A stretch of 64,000 bases of DNA. It comes from Solen grandis. Its lineage: Eukaryota; Mollusca; Bivalvia; Adapedonta; Solenidae. The stretch is taken from the NCBI GenBank assembly GCA_021229015.1, contig CM037783.1, forward strand, positions 52,337,154 through 52,401,153, written 5' to 3'. Under the pieces are notes generated by a model, which worked only from the letters and a program-made list of their open reading frames with translations, searched no databases and had not been told where the DNA came from. Made by a program: the position numbers and the translations under genes. Shown here in pieces: positions 48,439-60,434 of this stretch. Within the stretch, counting starts at the first letter, position 1; each line of letters starts with the position of its first letter.

Positions 48439-48798
48439 CAGTTCACCTGGTTTATACCAAGAACTACCTAGGTTTCTAGTATTGAATGAAAAACAGTCCA
48501 TGAATACATGAACAATTATAAGTTGAGCATAAGTTTCTCTTGAAAAAATTGCCTAAGTCCATTCTCAGTATGAACAAGTTTTATCACTCCCAAACTACTG
48601 ACAAAACTTGATCAGCGTGCAAATCATGAAGAGGCAGATTTAAATTTATGCTGGCTGTATTGGTTGTGTTTCCAGTATGTAACATGTTATAAGGAGTAAC
48701 ATACTAGCCAGAATGTCCTCGTATCAATAAACTTTTATAAGTCAAAAGACTTTATAATCAAGGTGGAACAATACATTGATATGATGTTAGTTGAAACT

Positions 48799-48956
48799 GC
48801 CTGTCTGATCAGGATCTTTTCTGTTTGCTCATACAATATTGTAGCTCAGATTCTACACAGTTTACTTGGCAAAGAAAAACCCTTTGTTTCATATACTCAT
48901 TTTAAGTTTAGTAAATTAATATTCATGCAATATGAATATTCATAAGGTAAAGTGTT
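48799..48956 (-). repeat. MITE-B copy (reverse)
   Basis: CTGTCTGATCAGGATC, TTTGCTCATACAATATTGTA, GCTCAGATTCTACACAG, and an ATTCATAAGGTAAAGTG end. Confidence 0.5.
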
Positions 48957-49819
48957 CAAAGAATCAGTCAGCGAACTGCTGAATTTGCAAAGAAGACAAA
49001 TGAGATGGTTTTTGCTGACAGGTAGATAACATTGTGTTGTTGTCACACTGCAGTTAAAGTAACTTATGTTCGCTGGATTTTATTTCAGTTAACATTACCT
49101 ACATTCATGTAAGACACTCTGGTTTCCAGCTAGCTTCATCATGAATTTCTATAGGGTGTGTCTTTCATAGTACAGGCTATGAATAAAGTGATTATATATT
49201 TGGCTGACAGTGTCTTATAGTTCTAACAACTGTGTTCAACAGCCAGCACTGGCCCCGTTATACAGGTTGTGGTAAACACAGGTTGAATCCAAGTAAGAGT
49301 TATGACTTTCTGCATGCCTTTATTTTACCTGACTACTATTATTGTGAAATAATAATGCAAAAAGTGCAGTATATTTTTGAATATTTTCAATCTTTTTATT
49401 TTCAAGGAAATACACACCCCTGTAAAAATTTATGATGGTATTATAAAGGCTAAGATAGAATGCAAAAAACAGAACAAATGAACAAATAAGAATACAAAAC
49501 TTACTTTGAAAACTTAAGAAGCCTGTTATTAAACAAAAAAAATCTTGAACAGAAATGAATATTTTCAGATAGGTCAGTATGTTGATGTTTTTCTTTTGAT
49601 AATTACTGAGTGATCAAATGTAACATATTTCATAATTATTTAGAAAATACAGTTTTTCTGTGGTTGCATTCAGTGACTGCCATGACAAGAGCTAGAAGGT
49701 GTTCATTGCAGAGTTGTATATAGATAGAGTTCTTGCCTGGCCATAGTTATATGAAAGACCGTAAAGTTTATGCCAGTTCTTTTTTAGTAACTTTGAAGAG
49801 ACTACACTCATGTTGAAGG

Positions 49820-49925
49820 CAAAAATCTTTCATGACCTTCCTAGTTGAAAGTATTTGTCCAACCCAGGAACTGTCAGAAAGGATTAGTTCTAAGAATTTG
49901 TTTCCCAGTTGACATAAACAAGAAG
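49820..49925 (+). mobile_element. SINE-3 fragment
   Basis: TTTCATGACCTTCCTAG, TATTTGTCCAACCCAGGAAC, TAAGAATTTGTTTCCCAGTT; head missing. Confidence 0.5.
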
Positions 49926-50300
49926 TAAAATTAAACAAAGTCATGAAAGGTTGTTTGCCTTCTCTTTTCCCTTGACACTCCAGTCAGGTTTATTGGATAC
50001 AAATGTTTTCAGAAAAATTATGTGACTTTCCCAATAGAACCTTCTTGCTCTGCTCATGGCAACTTGACAGCTTTCGAGTTTACTGTCAATTTATTCAAAT
50101 TTCAATTGCTTCTTTGAAATTAGCAAAACTTTTAAGTCTAAACAGGATATTCTTGGAAACTCCACTTAAGTTAAATCATAATATATCACTTAAAGAAAGA
50201 AATGATGAAATACAAAAAAAAAGTGTTTGTGTCTGTTTGAATGTTCTGCAGCCACTGCCACGCCCCTTTGCATAGACAGGTACTGTAGATCTGCTTGAAC

Positions 50301-50554
50301 TGCCCTTTACCTCATTAATATGTATTTCAACTTTTTATAACTTGATGAATATTAATTAACTGAACTTAAAATAGCATATTCAAGAATTTTCAAGTTTTTT
50401 GCTTTATTGTGCAGACTATAGAAAGTAAACTACAACATTGAACTGAGCAAACAGAGGAGAACCTGGTCAGACAGCTCCTGGAAATATCAGGTCTGATCTG
50501 GGTTTGCTTTGTTTTCCAAGGTGATAAAACACATCTATACGACATTTAGGGTTA
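50301..50554 (+). repeat. MITE-B copy
   Basis: TGCCCTTTACCTCATTAATA start, CTTGATGAATATTAATTAAC, AACAGAGGAGAACCTGGTCA, GTCTGATCTGGGTTTGCT, end TTAGGGTTAA. Confidence 0.6.
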
Positions 50555-51240
50555 ACTGTTATTTACTCCATACAGGATAAATTTGTCACCTTGTGAAACC
50601 AATATGTACCTAGATCAGCCTGGAAGTCATCTGATAAGGTTTACAGTCATAGATTTTGATATCATTAAAGTCAGTAACAACAAACCCTCATTGGTCATCT
50701 TGTTGAAGGTACAAGCAGGCTAATGGCGATCATTGATTTGCCTCTAATGGGGTAAGGGGCAGTTTATTGTAATATTATAAGGTCTTTTAGCATTACTTTT
50801 GGCTTATATAGATTTATGATACTTTTGGCTTATATAGATTTATGATTGTTCCTAGTTTATGTCTTCCTATTAAGTCTTTAATTAGATGGACTTATTTATT
50901 TGCAGCCATTTATTGTGTTCTCTTGGAGAAGCATTATTTGTTAAATGGAAAACAAATAAGTGGTACATGCTTTGTTGGAGTTTAAGCAGTCCAATGTATG
51001 TTGGTCAACATTACTGAGATTTTTGTATCTTTATTTGCTTTCTTTCACCCTACTGTGAAATTTTTGGCAATTTGAAAATGCATGTCTTTTTACAGCAAAT
51101 TGAAGAAGGAAAAATATGTTTATGTTTCAGCGTAGAAGAGTATTCTTTTTTTTCTACTGATCCATTGAATTTTCATTTCAAAAACATGTAAATACGATTG
51201 TTTCAAGTCCTGTTTTACTAAACATAATGTTTATGAGATG

Positions 51241-51260
51241 TTTTTTTTTTTTTTTTTTTT
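51241..51260 (+). repeat. Poly-T run
   Basis: Twenty T in a row. Confidence 0.9.
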
Positions 51261-51509
51261 GTATTTTATTACATCTGTTAAACATTTTCTATTTTCAGTT
51301 TGTTTTTCCAGTAAGTTTATACAGTAGTTTATTCCATAGTTATACATGTACATGTATCAGAATGACATATTGCTCCATTATACTAAGACAGTGTTTGACA
51401 AATGGTATGCCAAATGCATTGGAACATTGATCAATCTTCCTGCCTGTGTCTATCACATATCTAGAACCTGCACTCAGTACCCTCCATAGGAATCCTGCAT
51501 TGTTCTTTT

Positions 51510-52140
51510 AGCTCACCTGAGGACAAAGCACTCATGGTGAGCAATAAGGATAGCTGATTGTCTGTCATCTGTCTATTTATTGTCCACATTATGTTTGTTT
51601 ACAGTTTTGTAATCCCATTTTTTGGGTGCTATCTTCTTCAAATTTAGTCGTGGAGCCTCCGCGGCCGAGAGGGTAAAGTCGCTGACTTTAACACTCACTC
51701 AGTCCTCACCGCATGGGTTTGAAACCCGGCAGGGTCATTCGGATTTTCATGTGAGGAAGCCTTCCAGCTGGCTTGCGGTAGGTCGGTGGTTCTACCTGGA
51801 TGCCTCCGTGCATTCGGGGTCTTCCTCCACCTGTAATTAGCTGGACGACGCTATATGACTGAAATACTGTCGAAGCGACGGTAAACCCAAATAGTCAAGT
51901 CAAGTCAAATTAAGTCGTAATGTTTATGGCTGTAATCTTTTGGTCAAGTTCAATTATGTCTTATATCAACCTTGTAGGTCAGGAGTTATGGCCCTTGATT
52001 ATTGAAAACTGCTATATTTCATTTTGTTTACACTCTAGCATCCTAATCACTCTATCGGTAACTTCAATATCATTGCATACTTACAAAAATGCAGTGGTAC
52101 TCAGGTGAGCAATAAAGGGCCATCATAGCCCTCTTATTTG
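51510..52140 (+). repeat. AGCTCACCTGAGC-ended repeat interrupted by SINE-2
   Basis: Opens TAGCTCACCTGAGGACAAAG and closes ACTCAGGTGAGCAATAAAGG, GCCATCATAGCCCTCTT. Internal text (GTCAGGAGTTATGGCCCTTG, TTTGTTTACACTCTAGCATC) matches the cluster at 2.1-4.3 kb. Confidence 0.6.
51651..51905 (+). mobile_element. SINE-2, complete, with 12-bp target duplication
   Basis: Head TGGAGCCTCCGCGGCCGAGA, B-box GGGTTTGAAACCC, body CTTCCAGCTGGCTTGCGGTA and CTGTAATTAGCTGGACGACG, tail ATGACTGAAATACTGTCGAA, GCGACGGTAAACCCAAA. CAAATTTAGTCG (51639-51650) and CAAATTAAGTCG (51906-51917) flank it with one mismatch. Confidence 0.8.
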
Positions 52141-52288
52141 TGGTAGCATTTTGAGTAAATCTTAAGTCATCTTACAATCTATGAATATACATATATATTA
52201 GATAGAAACAGACATTTCTGCTTAAGTATATTCACATTAACACAGTTTAGGTAGTGTCACTTCATATTCTTAACCTTTTTATTTTCAG

Positions 52289-52318
52289 CGAGGAAGAACA
52301 TATAGCCAATTATTTAAG
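52289..52318 (+). CDS. SNRK: Probable 30-nt SNRK microexon 5
   Basis: Acceptor TTTTTATTTTCAG ends at 52288 and a donor GTCAGC follows at 52319. The 30 bases fit the required phase: the first base completes R391, then codons EEEHIANYL and two bases of R401. Skipping it also works, because exon 4 plus exon 6 still makes an arginine and stays in frame. An acidic then hydrophilic ten-residue insert right after the basic linker is plausible for a regulated microexon. No homologous peptide was recognised, the donor is not the strongest type, and the call rests on splice signals plus phase only. Confidence 0.45.
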
Positions 52319-54559
52319 GTCAGCAGTTTTAGTGCATAAGTTAATGTTGCTGTTTGTAGAGGTGGACACAGTAGGTACCCTTGAACCACTCAGACAGTAA
52401 GCTGAGTCAGTCAGACTGACCTGGATTTACATTTGGGGTCTTTCCAGTGTTAACAGATATATTTAAATTAAGTTACCAGATTGACCAATAGCTAAACAGA
52501 AATATCATGTGATTAGTTGTTGATCTTCTACACACAAAAGAACATATAATTGGTATGTTTTTTTTGGTGCAGATGTCTAAACTCACTTTTGACATACTTA
52601 ATGATGATAACGTAAGTAAGTATCTAATGAATATGATAATGATTTTCATATGTAGATTTTCCTATACACTTGCGTAAAAAAGTTTAGATGAAAACCAGCT
52701 GAAATATATATACTTCGTATTTAGAAAATGTTAGTAGTTTGACTGAATTAATTTCTTTGATAAATATTATAGTTTTTTTGGTTTGTTTTTTAAATACTCC
52801 TTAGTCTTTTTCATCTTCTCCGTATGATAGTCCGCATTATTATGATAAAGGGAACACTTATCCAACAGATCTTATCTATACCTATTTTGATTTCCCAAAA
52901 CAAAAATTGAACAGATAATAATTAGAATGTCATACAGCTGTTCTACATTCTCCTTTACTGTAATCCCCATCAATGCTGCATATCATTTTAAAAAGATATT
53001 TCTTGTTGATACTCTTTGTGATCAGTTGACCTAGTCATGAGTGAAATATACTATAGTATTAAGGATAATTAGTTATAACTTGCCTGCAAAGAACTGGAAA
53101 GGTCTATTACAGTAAGAAGGGTCGAATTCCACCAACAATTCTTAGCTCTACTCTAAGTAATACTTAAATACTTAATGGCGAATTTCATTATTCTTGTTTC
53201 TCTTTTAAAAAATACCTAAATATTTCATTTCTTAACAAATATTGTTAGTTTTAAAGGTAATAACTGATTTTGGCTTAGTCATTTACTTGAATATTTTATA
53301 AAACAGGAATGGTGGAATGCGTTCCTACCCAGTTTCAGAATTTAAGGTATTGATACTAAGCGCTAAGTATTGTTAGTGGGATTCAAGCCATATCTCAAAA
53401 ATTTTGATAATGATACTGATTTTGAGTGATAACAATCTGTATAAATCCTTATTTGCCTGAAAATAATTTACAGACTGATATGGATTAATATTTAAACATT
53501 GGTCAGTTTCCTGATACTCTCCAGTGGTGAAGGGTTATTGTGTCCAACAGTGCGCTAGGCATGTCACAAATGGGAAACTGCATGCAGTTAATTGTTATCT
53601 TGTTATCTTGTCCGATATTCCTCTTTCATCTCATGTCTGGCAGTCCATGTTTTGTTGATGGTCCTGTTTTTGTAAAGTTTAGACATGGGTTTTCATGCTG
53701 ATTGATAGATTACCTTGCTTCTCATTTTTTTTTATTATCCATTTTAGACCTTTTGACAAGGTTTAAGCTTGCAAAAAGTGATGTTCTGTTTATGCAAAAA
53801 CAGTCAAAATTTGTTTAAATTTATCACTCATCAGTGAGTTGATTATCAATGGCAGCATGATCTTTTAACTAGGGGTGGCTAGACGAGCTAAGGGCCTACA
53901 TATCACACCCCTTTTCTCCACAGGAGCAAGTAAAGAATGGGGATGTATCTCAACTTCATTTCCTGATTATCAATTTGTGGCTGGCCTGAAATGATACCAG
54001 TGTTATTTATAGGATCAGCAGATAATGTGCTTATATTGATTCCTGTGGAAAATTTTATCTCTCATTTAAAAGAAACTTGCTGCAATTGTTCAGTAAATAT
54101 CATTCAATTCAGTTTTAGACGCTTAACTTGTTGTGCTGTTTTATAAAGCATTGTAAGGCCAAATTAAATGGAAAACTGCTCACAACTTGAACAAGTTGTC
54201 ATAACATTTCATTCTTGTTGCAAAGTACAGATGAGCTGGACCAGCCTTCTAGTGACAGATCAGGATTTATACCATACACATTGGTAATTTCCTGATAGTT
54301 CATATTTGCTAATGACAAAGTTATATAACAGTTTTGTTTATTGTGACACAGACTCCAGCCATTATCCCCGTTACACCGCCTGGACAGTATAGAGGAGGGA
54401 ATTTGATTTGGTTCCTCCCTGGCACAGGCAAGTTTCCCCAGCCTCTTGTATAACTGGAGAAGGCTAAGGTCTGTCCTGCCCCGGAATTCTTCCTGCCCAC
54501 AACTTTGTATCCATAGCAACAGGCTGGCTTTCTCTGTAGTCTGGTCTGCCAAATGTTAA

Positions 54560-54800
54560 TGGTTCCTGGTAGCTGAGTGGTTAGAGAGGGAGGTAATGGG
54601 TCCATTCCAAGACTTTCCTGGGCACTCAACACACAAGAACAGTTCCAGAATTGTTAAGTCTTTTGTAAGGAGCATGGGGATTGATTGTCTTATACCAGTC
54701 TATGGTGTGAATGTCATGAGGCAGCACTATATCTTGGTTTCATTAAGACAAAGTCTCAAAGTGACTGAAATACTGCAGACATGTTAGCCAAGTAAACAAA
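54560..54800 (+). mobile_element. SINE-1 copy (heavily diverged)
   Basis: CTGGTAGCTGAGTGGTTAGA head, CAGTTCCAGAATTGTTAAG, GAGGCAGCACTATATC, AAGTCTCAAAGTGACTGAAA and TACTGCAGA tail. Confidence 0.45.
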
Positions 54801-55340
54801 GATATTAAGGTGTCATGCATTATATAGCACATTTAGAGAGTATAGACAAACATTTCTTGTGAGGGCAGGATAGACTAGGGTGTGGAAGCACAGAAAGGAG
54901 CCAACCTAAGTATGCTTGTTAACTTAAGGTGTTGGAGAAAACACAGCTTCACACATAAAATCTGTCTGTGGTTTTTCCTTGCCCACAGTTTGTTGCCATG
55001 GGAACTGGTTCTTCTGTCATGTCTTGTGTGCCTCTTGTTTGTTTCCAGAGCTTGCGTTTCTACAGGCATTTCTCTTCCACTGGTGTCATCCAAGCCCGGT
55101 CTTGTTTTCAAGTGTTTTACTCACAGGCTGCAGTACATTAACAGAGCATGGTGACAGCAGCCAGACACGGACCTGATAAGCTATTGCATTGCCTATTCAT
55201 GTATTCATGGTGCCGCTGCATGTCTGATACAAGTATGATAAGAAGTAATCATGTGCTTGGCCATACCCAGAGCCAGGTTAATGGCAGTATTCATGAACCC
55301 TTGATATTCCTTCTACTACAAAAGAAGACCTAGGTTGTAA

Positions 55341-55552
55341 TTAACCCTTTCCATGCTAAATTTCTTGTTTGAAATTTCCGTTCTTCATTTTGGATTGTAC
55401 CATTAGTAGTTTATAGTGCTGCTTCCTGAAAATTTATTGACTGAAAAGCAAAGAGTGCAGACCATGATCAGACTGCATGGATGTGAAGGCTGATCTTGGT
55501 CTGCACTGGTCACAAATGCTGTCACAAGTGCCCACAGCATTGTAAGGGTTTG
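55341..55552 (+). mobile_element. MITE-C copy (TTAA-flanked)
   Basis: Begins TTAACCCTTTCCATGCTAAA and ends GCATTGTAAGGGTTTGA, a degraded inverted repeat. Internal inverted blocks GCAGACCATGATCAGAC and GCTGATCTTGGTCTGC could pair. Confidence 0.6.
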
Positions 55553-55565
55553 ATACATAGTCCTC

Positions 55566-55807
55566 TTAACCCTTTCCCTCATAGAGGACACCATGAAAAG
55601 ACCTATGCGAACAACATAAAACCAGATCAGCCTGCGAGTAACTCGCAGGCTGATCAGGTTTTATGCTGTTCGCTGCTCCTCAGTGGTCTGGAAATGAGTA
55701 TTTTGTAATTAAATTTGGTAAAGTTTAACTGTGGTTTTCTGCAGATCAGGCTTTATGTGATACCTATTGAAGGCGTCAAAATGAGTCTATATGAGGGAAA
55801 GGGTTGA
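55566..55807 (+). mobile_element. MITE-A copy 9
   Basis: TTAACCCTTTCCCTCAT start, palindrome present, right flank TTGA instead of TTAA. It starts 14 bases after the MITE-C copy. Confidence 0.85.
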
Positions 55808-57569
55808 GCAGATTAATGTCAAAGTGTTTTAGTGTTCTGGATCTGCATTAATGATTTATTTTCTTATGTTTAAAGAAAGTAATTAATTACTGTTTATGAG
55901 CAATCTATTGCAGTATAATTTCTAATCTATAAATTAAATTGAAACATATACAACAATTTTGAAGAGTTATCTTGGTACCATGGATTAAAATCGTTTAAAG
56001 TAACACAATCAACTTCATTTCCACCATATTAAATGACATTTACTTGATTTGCTTTTGTCATGTTATTGAATTAATAACACTTGATATCTTTAATCATGTT
56101 TTTCCATTTAGTCTGAAACACGGAAAATACTGAGAATTGGGATTTTGAAATATTCAAGGAAGGGACTTGTACTATGTTTTTGTCCAAAATAGGCCCGCAT
56201 CAAAGTGATAGGTACATTTCAAGCGATCTTGAAGTCCTCTGTGTTTCAAGTTGCACACTAGCTCTAGGGCTGTATATTGATCGGTTATAGCCAAGGTGTT
56301 CAGCTTTTGTATTTCCCAGATTTATCATGTATACACTTGCATATCACGCACTTCACTTCCTGAAAATTTTCCCAGTCCTTTGTGGTTCTGAATTTAGTTT
56401 TAACTTAATTAGACTTCAACGGTATGACTCCAAAGCCCTTAAAGGATATTTGATAAACATGTAACCAGTATATTAAGTAAGAAATCTATTACCTGATAGA
56501 ATAGAAGATTTGTCCTACAATATTACGTAGCCTACTTGGGTAATGACTTGCTGAGACTTGAGGTCATTGACCTCTGTCTCGTGTTATGTATATTGAAAGG
56601 ATCCAGGATTTGCAACATTCGAGATGCAAATGGTAGCTCGCCAGGTTAGAAACCTGAAGGTTCCTGGATCAAGACTTGTCTTTCCAAATGACTCTTCTTT
56701 GAATTAAGTGAAGAAACTGTCATTTGAATTCATATGAAGTTTTTCCTTATAGGGTCACCCAGGAAGAGAGTTTAAGGACATGTTGCCATTATGGAAATAA
56801 ACAAAGACTTGGAGAAAAAAGGTGTTAAACCTCTATATGAAATTAATGTCAATCAATAAACAGAATTTGGTACCCAGCACATGCCTATGCTAACTCTGCA
56901 TTTTTTTGTGTGCTAGTTCCAAGGATTTTGCTGTGGTGACAAACTCTTTGTCATGAAGCACATACAGATAGGGGACATTAACATATACATATTTGCGACA
57001 AATTTGTGAAAAGGAATATTTTCTGTGTCTGTATAAAAAATAAGTACAAGTGTCACACTTTGGCTCAAGGATTTCATAAATTTACTGTTTTTCATGTAAA
57101 TTTTTAAGTCAAGTCTTCCATTTTTTATCATGATCACAATTAAAAACGTCTGATCATCATTTTCTGTGTTTGGAGAAATGGTAAAATCTTAAGTTTTGTT
57201 CTATAACACATTAAAGTGCTTCCTGAAAGAAGTGCCAATTGAAAGGTTTTATGGGTTTGTAATTAGACTTTCAGGGAGAAGAGAGTGATATCCCTATGAC
57301 CCTTTATCATTTTGCTTGGCTATACTTAATGAAATCCATTCATATATCTATTTCCCATTGTTGGCCGTAATAAGGAAGTAGGCCACTTTACTTAAGACAT
57401 CTATTGATTGGTTTGCGACTCCCAAGGCAGCTTCTCTGACAAATGAAAGAGAAATGGTAGTTACACTTCACAGCTCTATTAGTCTTCCTAAAAGAATACT
57501 CCCATCATCTGGTGAAATCAAGCTGACTTTCGGATCACCCATCCTTCACTGCTCTTAGTCTGTCATAGT

Positions 57570-57812
57570 TTAACCCTTTCTCTCATAGAGGACACCATGA
57601 AAAGACCTATGCGAACAGCATAAAACCAGATCAGCCTGCGAGTAACTCGCAGGCTGATCAGGTTTTATGCTGTTCGCTGCTCCTCAGTGGTCTGGAAATG
57701 AGTATTTTGTAATTAAATTTGGTAAAGTTTAACTGTGGTTTTCTGCAGATCAGGCTTTATGTGATACCTATTGAGTGCGTCAAAATGAGTCTATATGAGG
57801 TAAAGGGTTTAA
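57570..57812 (+). mobile_element. MITE-A copy 10
   Basis: TTAACCCTTTCTCTCAT to ATGAGGTAAAGGGTTTAA; palindrome present. Confidence 0.85.
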
Positions 57813-58790
57813 GTATCCATTGACTGTCTGCCATTATGTAATAAGTCATTTTACACCATCTTACTCAAATTTGGTTGAAAACTGTGAGATTTCTTATCAC
57901 ATACATGAGGACTAGGCCTATCAGCCTGTGGGTGTTTTGTGGGCTCGTCTTGTCATATCCCAGAAGAGGGCCTATATAGGGATCATGCTTATCATAGCCT
58001 GTCACATCAATCTTACACACATCACATCCTCTATAGTGGTAGGTGATATATTGGTATTTATATTGATCATTGCTGTTTAAGTCCTCATGTAGTGAATGGT
58101 TCATTGCTGGATTGATTCTGTAATTGGAAGTGTCTAAAGTCAGCATATATGGCTCTATAGTTTCAATCCACAATTGTGGAGATAATTTTGCCAGATTTGG
58201 TGCCACACTTCACACCATAGGTGTTAATAGCGATGGAAAGCAGTGCAGCTTACACTTGGCACCTAGTGGCATAAGTGCATTGTGGGAAAGCAATCTCATT
58301 TGTCTAGTCATGATGTTTATTAAGATCTCACTGGTACATTGATATGATTAGCTCACAGGGCCAAGTATGTAAGAGATTGATTGTTTGGTAGTGCTGTGGA
58401 AATTTGAGCAAGATTATGTTATATAGAAATAAAAATATATGTATAAAATTTTACAAAAAGTTGACACTCAAAACAACACAGAAATTATTCATTAAAATGG
58501 TGCAGTAATTACTAATAAGAAAATTTAATGTACTGTCCTATGAAGTTCATGCAATATTTCAGACAATTTGACCATTTCATTTTTCTGGATAAAGACATGT
58601 GCTATCTGAGTGCATACTTCTTTTACTCTGTGCCATTTGATACCTCCATTGCAGGGGCCTCAATGGAATGTTTTCTAAGAATTTTAGTTGCAAGTGCACT
58701 TGGTATCTCTTACAGGTTCAGGGACAATATTCCATCATTTTCATTGTACTGATAATCATCCAAGCTCTCTTGTGACCATGATGCAGCCCA

Positions 58791-58830
58791 ATTACAGAGA
58801 CTGGTTCCTAATTACAGAGACTGGTTCCTT
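58791..58830 (+). repeat. 20-bp tandem duplication
   Basis: ATTACAGAGACTGGTTCCTA is followed at once by a second copy with one change at its last base. Confidence 0.9.
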
Positions 58831-59614
58831 TTTCCATATTTGCACTAGCCCTGTGGTTCTTTGTTCCCAGTACAAACTTGTGTCTTCAGAGCAAAGCCAG
58901 GCATGTGACATTACTTTAGCAAGAACTAAGTCATAATGCAATGCATTAGGGAAAAGAAATGAAAATGTCACATTCCTTCCGGCCAGTTCCACAGATTTTC
59001 CTGCTGCTCAGTGATCTGTTGTCCTCACAGATTTGATAAATCTTCACCATTCCGTGTCCTAGTCTTATCAAAACCGTGCTCCACTTCTCAAAAGCTGGTC
59101 TAGACACACACTTTCTGTATCATTTCGTGTAACCAAGTTATCCATATGAAGCTGTCCATCAGCTGTAATAGAAAGGGGTTATAGATTACAAATTGATCAG
59201 TGTACCAGGGATGTTGGAGATCTCAAAGACAGGTAATTTACATTTCTGAGAGAATTTGTACACTGCTGTAGCAGTGTTCAATGATACCAGCTTTGCTGAT
59301 AAAGCCAGTTTTATAGTTGGTTTATGTCGCTGACCTTTACAAAATAAAAAAGCAATAAAGATAATTGCATCAAATAGTTACCACCTGCTGGAAATTTCCT
59401 CCGGTATCTTGTATTATTTTCTCTGCTGAAAGATGCTGTACAGTGCAGTAGTCTATATTGATATAAAGTTTTTAATTAGTGAAGATTAACTTGAAATTAT
59501 CTAATTTAATTAAAAGCAGTTTTCTTAACATCCCATTAGAATCAATATCATTGGATAAGAAAGTAAGGGAGAATCATATCATTCAGGAATATGCTGGACA
59601 TGTATTGAAGAATT

Positions 59615-59857
59615 TTAACCCTTTCCCTCATACAGACTCATTTTGACGTACTCAGTAGGTACCACATAAAGCCTGATCTGCAGAAAACCCACAGTTAAAC
59701 CTTACCAAATTTAATTATTAAGTCCTCATTTCCAGACCACTGAGGAGCAGCGAACAGCATAAAACCTGATCAGCCTGCGAGTTACTCGCAGGCTGATCTG
59801 GTTTTATGCTGTTCGCATAGGTCTTTTCATGGTTTCCTCTATGAGGGAAAGGGTTAA
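59615..59857 (-). mobile_element. MITE-A copy 11 (full length, reverse)
   Basis: TTAA-ended inverted termini on both sides and palindrome, opposite orientation to copies 10 and 12. Confidence 0.86.
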
Positions 59858-60148
59858 GGAGACACCTACGTTTTGCAGTAGTGTACATCTGATATGTGGT
59901 AAAACTACCAGCAGTGACGTACCTATTCAAACGTATATTATGTACCCCTATACTTCAGAGAAGTGCGAGACTTTATACGAATCTCACTTTTTGTGTCGCG
60001 TCTTGTTACGTCACGTCTCATCCTACAATCACATTACAGGAAGACAAGGTGGGATGCGGGGATATTAGTCACCATTTTTGATGGCTCTTGTTATGTCTTA
60101 GGAAATACAAGGAATGGGACAGACCAGCATTGTTGATTTTGACATGTA

Positions 60149-60434
60149 TTAACCCTTTTGTAACCTCATGAATATATGCTTGTATTTATGCAAACATTTA
60201 TGACTGAATATTGTATTTATGTAAACATTTATTACTGAATATGAATCTTGATTTACTTAACTTTAAATGGTGAATGAAAAAGATGGATTTTTTTTTTGCC
60301 GTGCGGACTGTCTAGAATCTAAGCTAAATCATCATATGAGCAAACAGAGGAAACCCTCAAGGAGCTGTCTGATCTGGGTTTGCTCAGTTTGCCAAATCAT
60401 TAATATGCGTCATTAATATAAGGTGAAGGTTTAA
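60149..60434 (+). mobile_element. MITE-B copy with both ends
   Basis: TTAACCCTTTTGTAACCTCA start and ATATAAGGTGAAGGTTTAA end, with the core TTTTTTTTGCCGTGCGGACT, ATGAGCAAACAGAGG and GAGCTGTCTGATCTGGGTTT. TTAA at both borders supports the same superfamily as MITE-A. Confidence 0.65.

Larger units (their letters stand above)
46036..52288 (+). other. SNRK intron 4 (6.3 kb)
   Basis: GT-AG intron, phase 2. It holds a 37-bp minisatellite, TTAA-family MITEs, a SINE nested in an older repeat and a poly-T run (51241-51260). 46.5-47.4 and 48.96-49.8 kb show nothing codable. Confidence 0.75.

Noticed and set aside
54199..54632. Two overlapping - strand frames of over 100 residues
   Set aside because: No recognisable domain, no splice or start support; the region overlaps the edge of a diverged SINE and looks like chance open frames.
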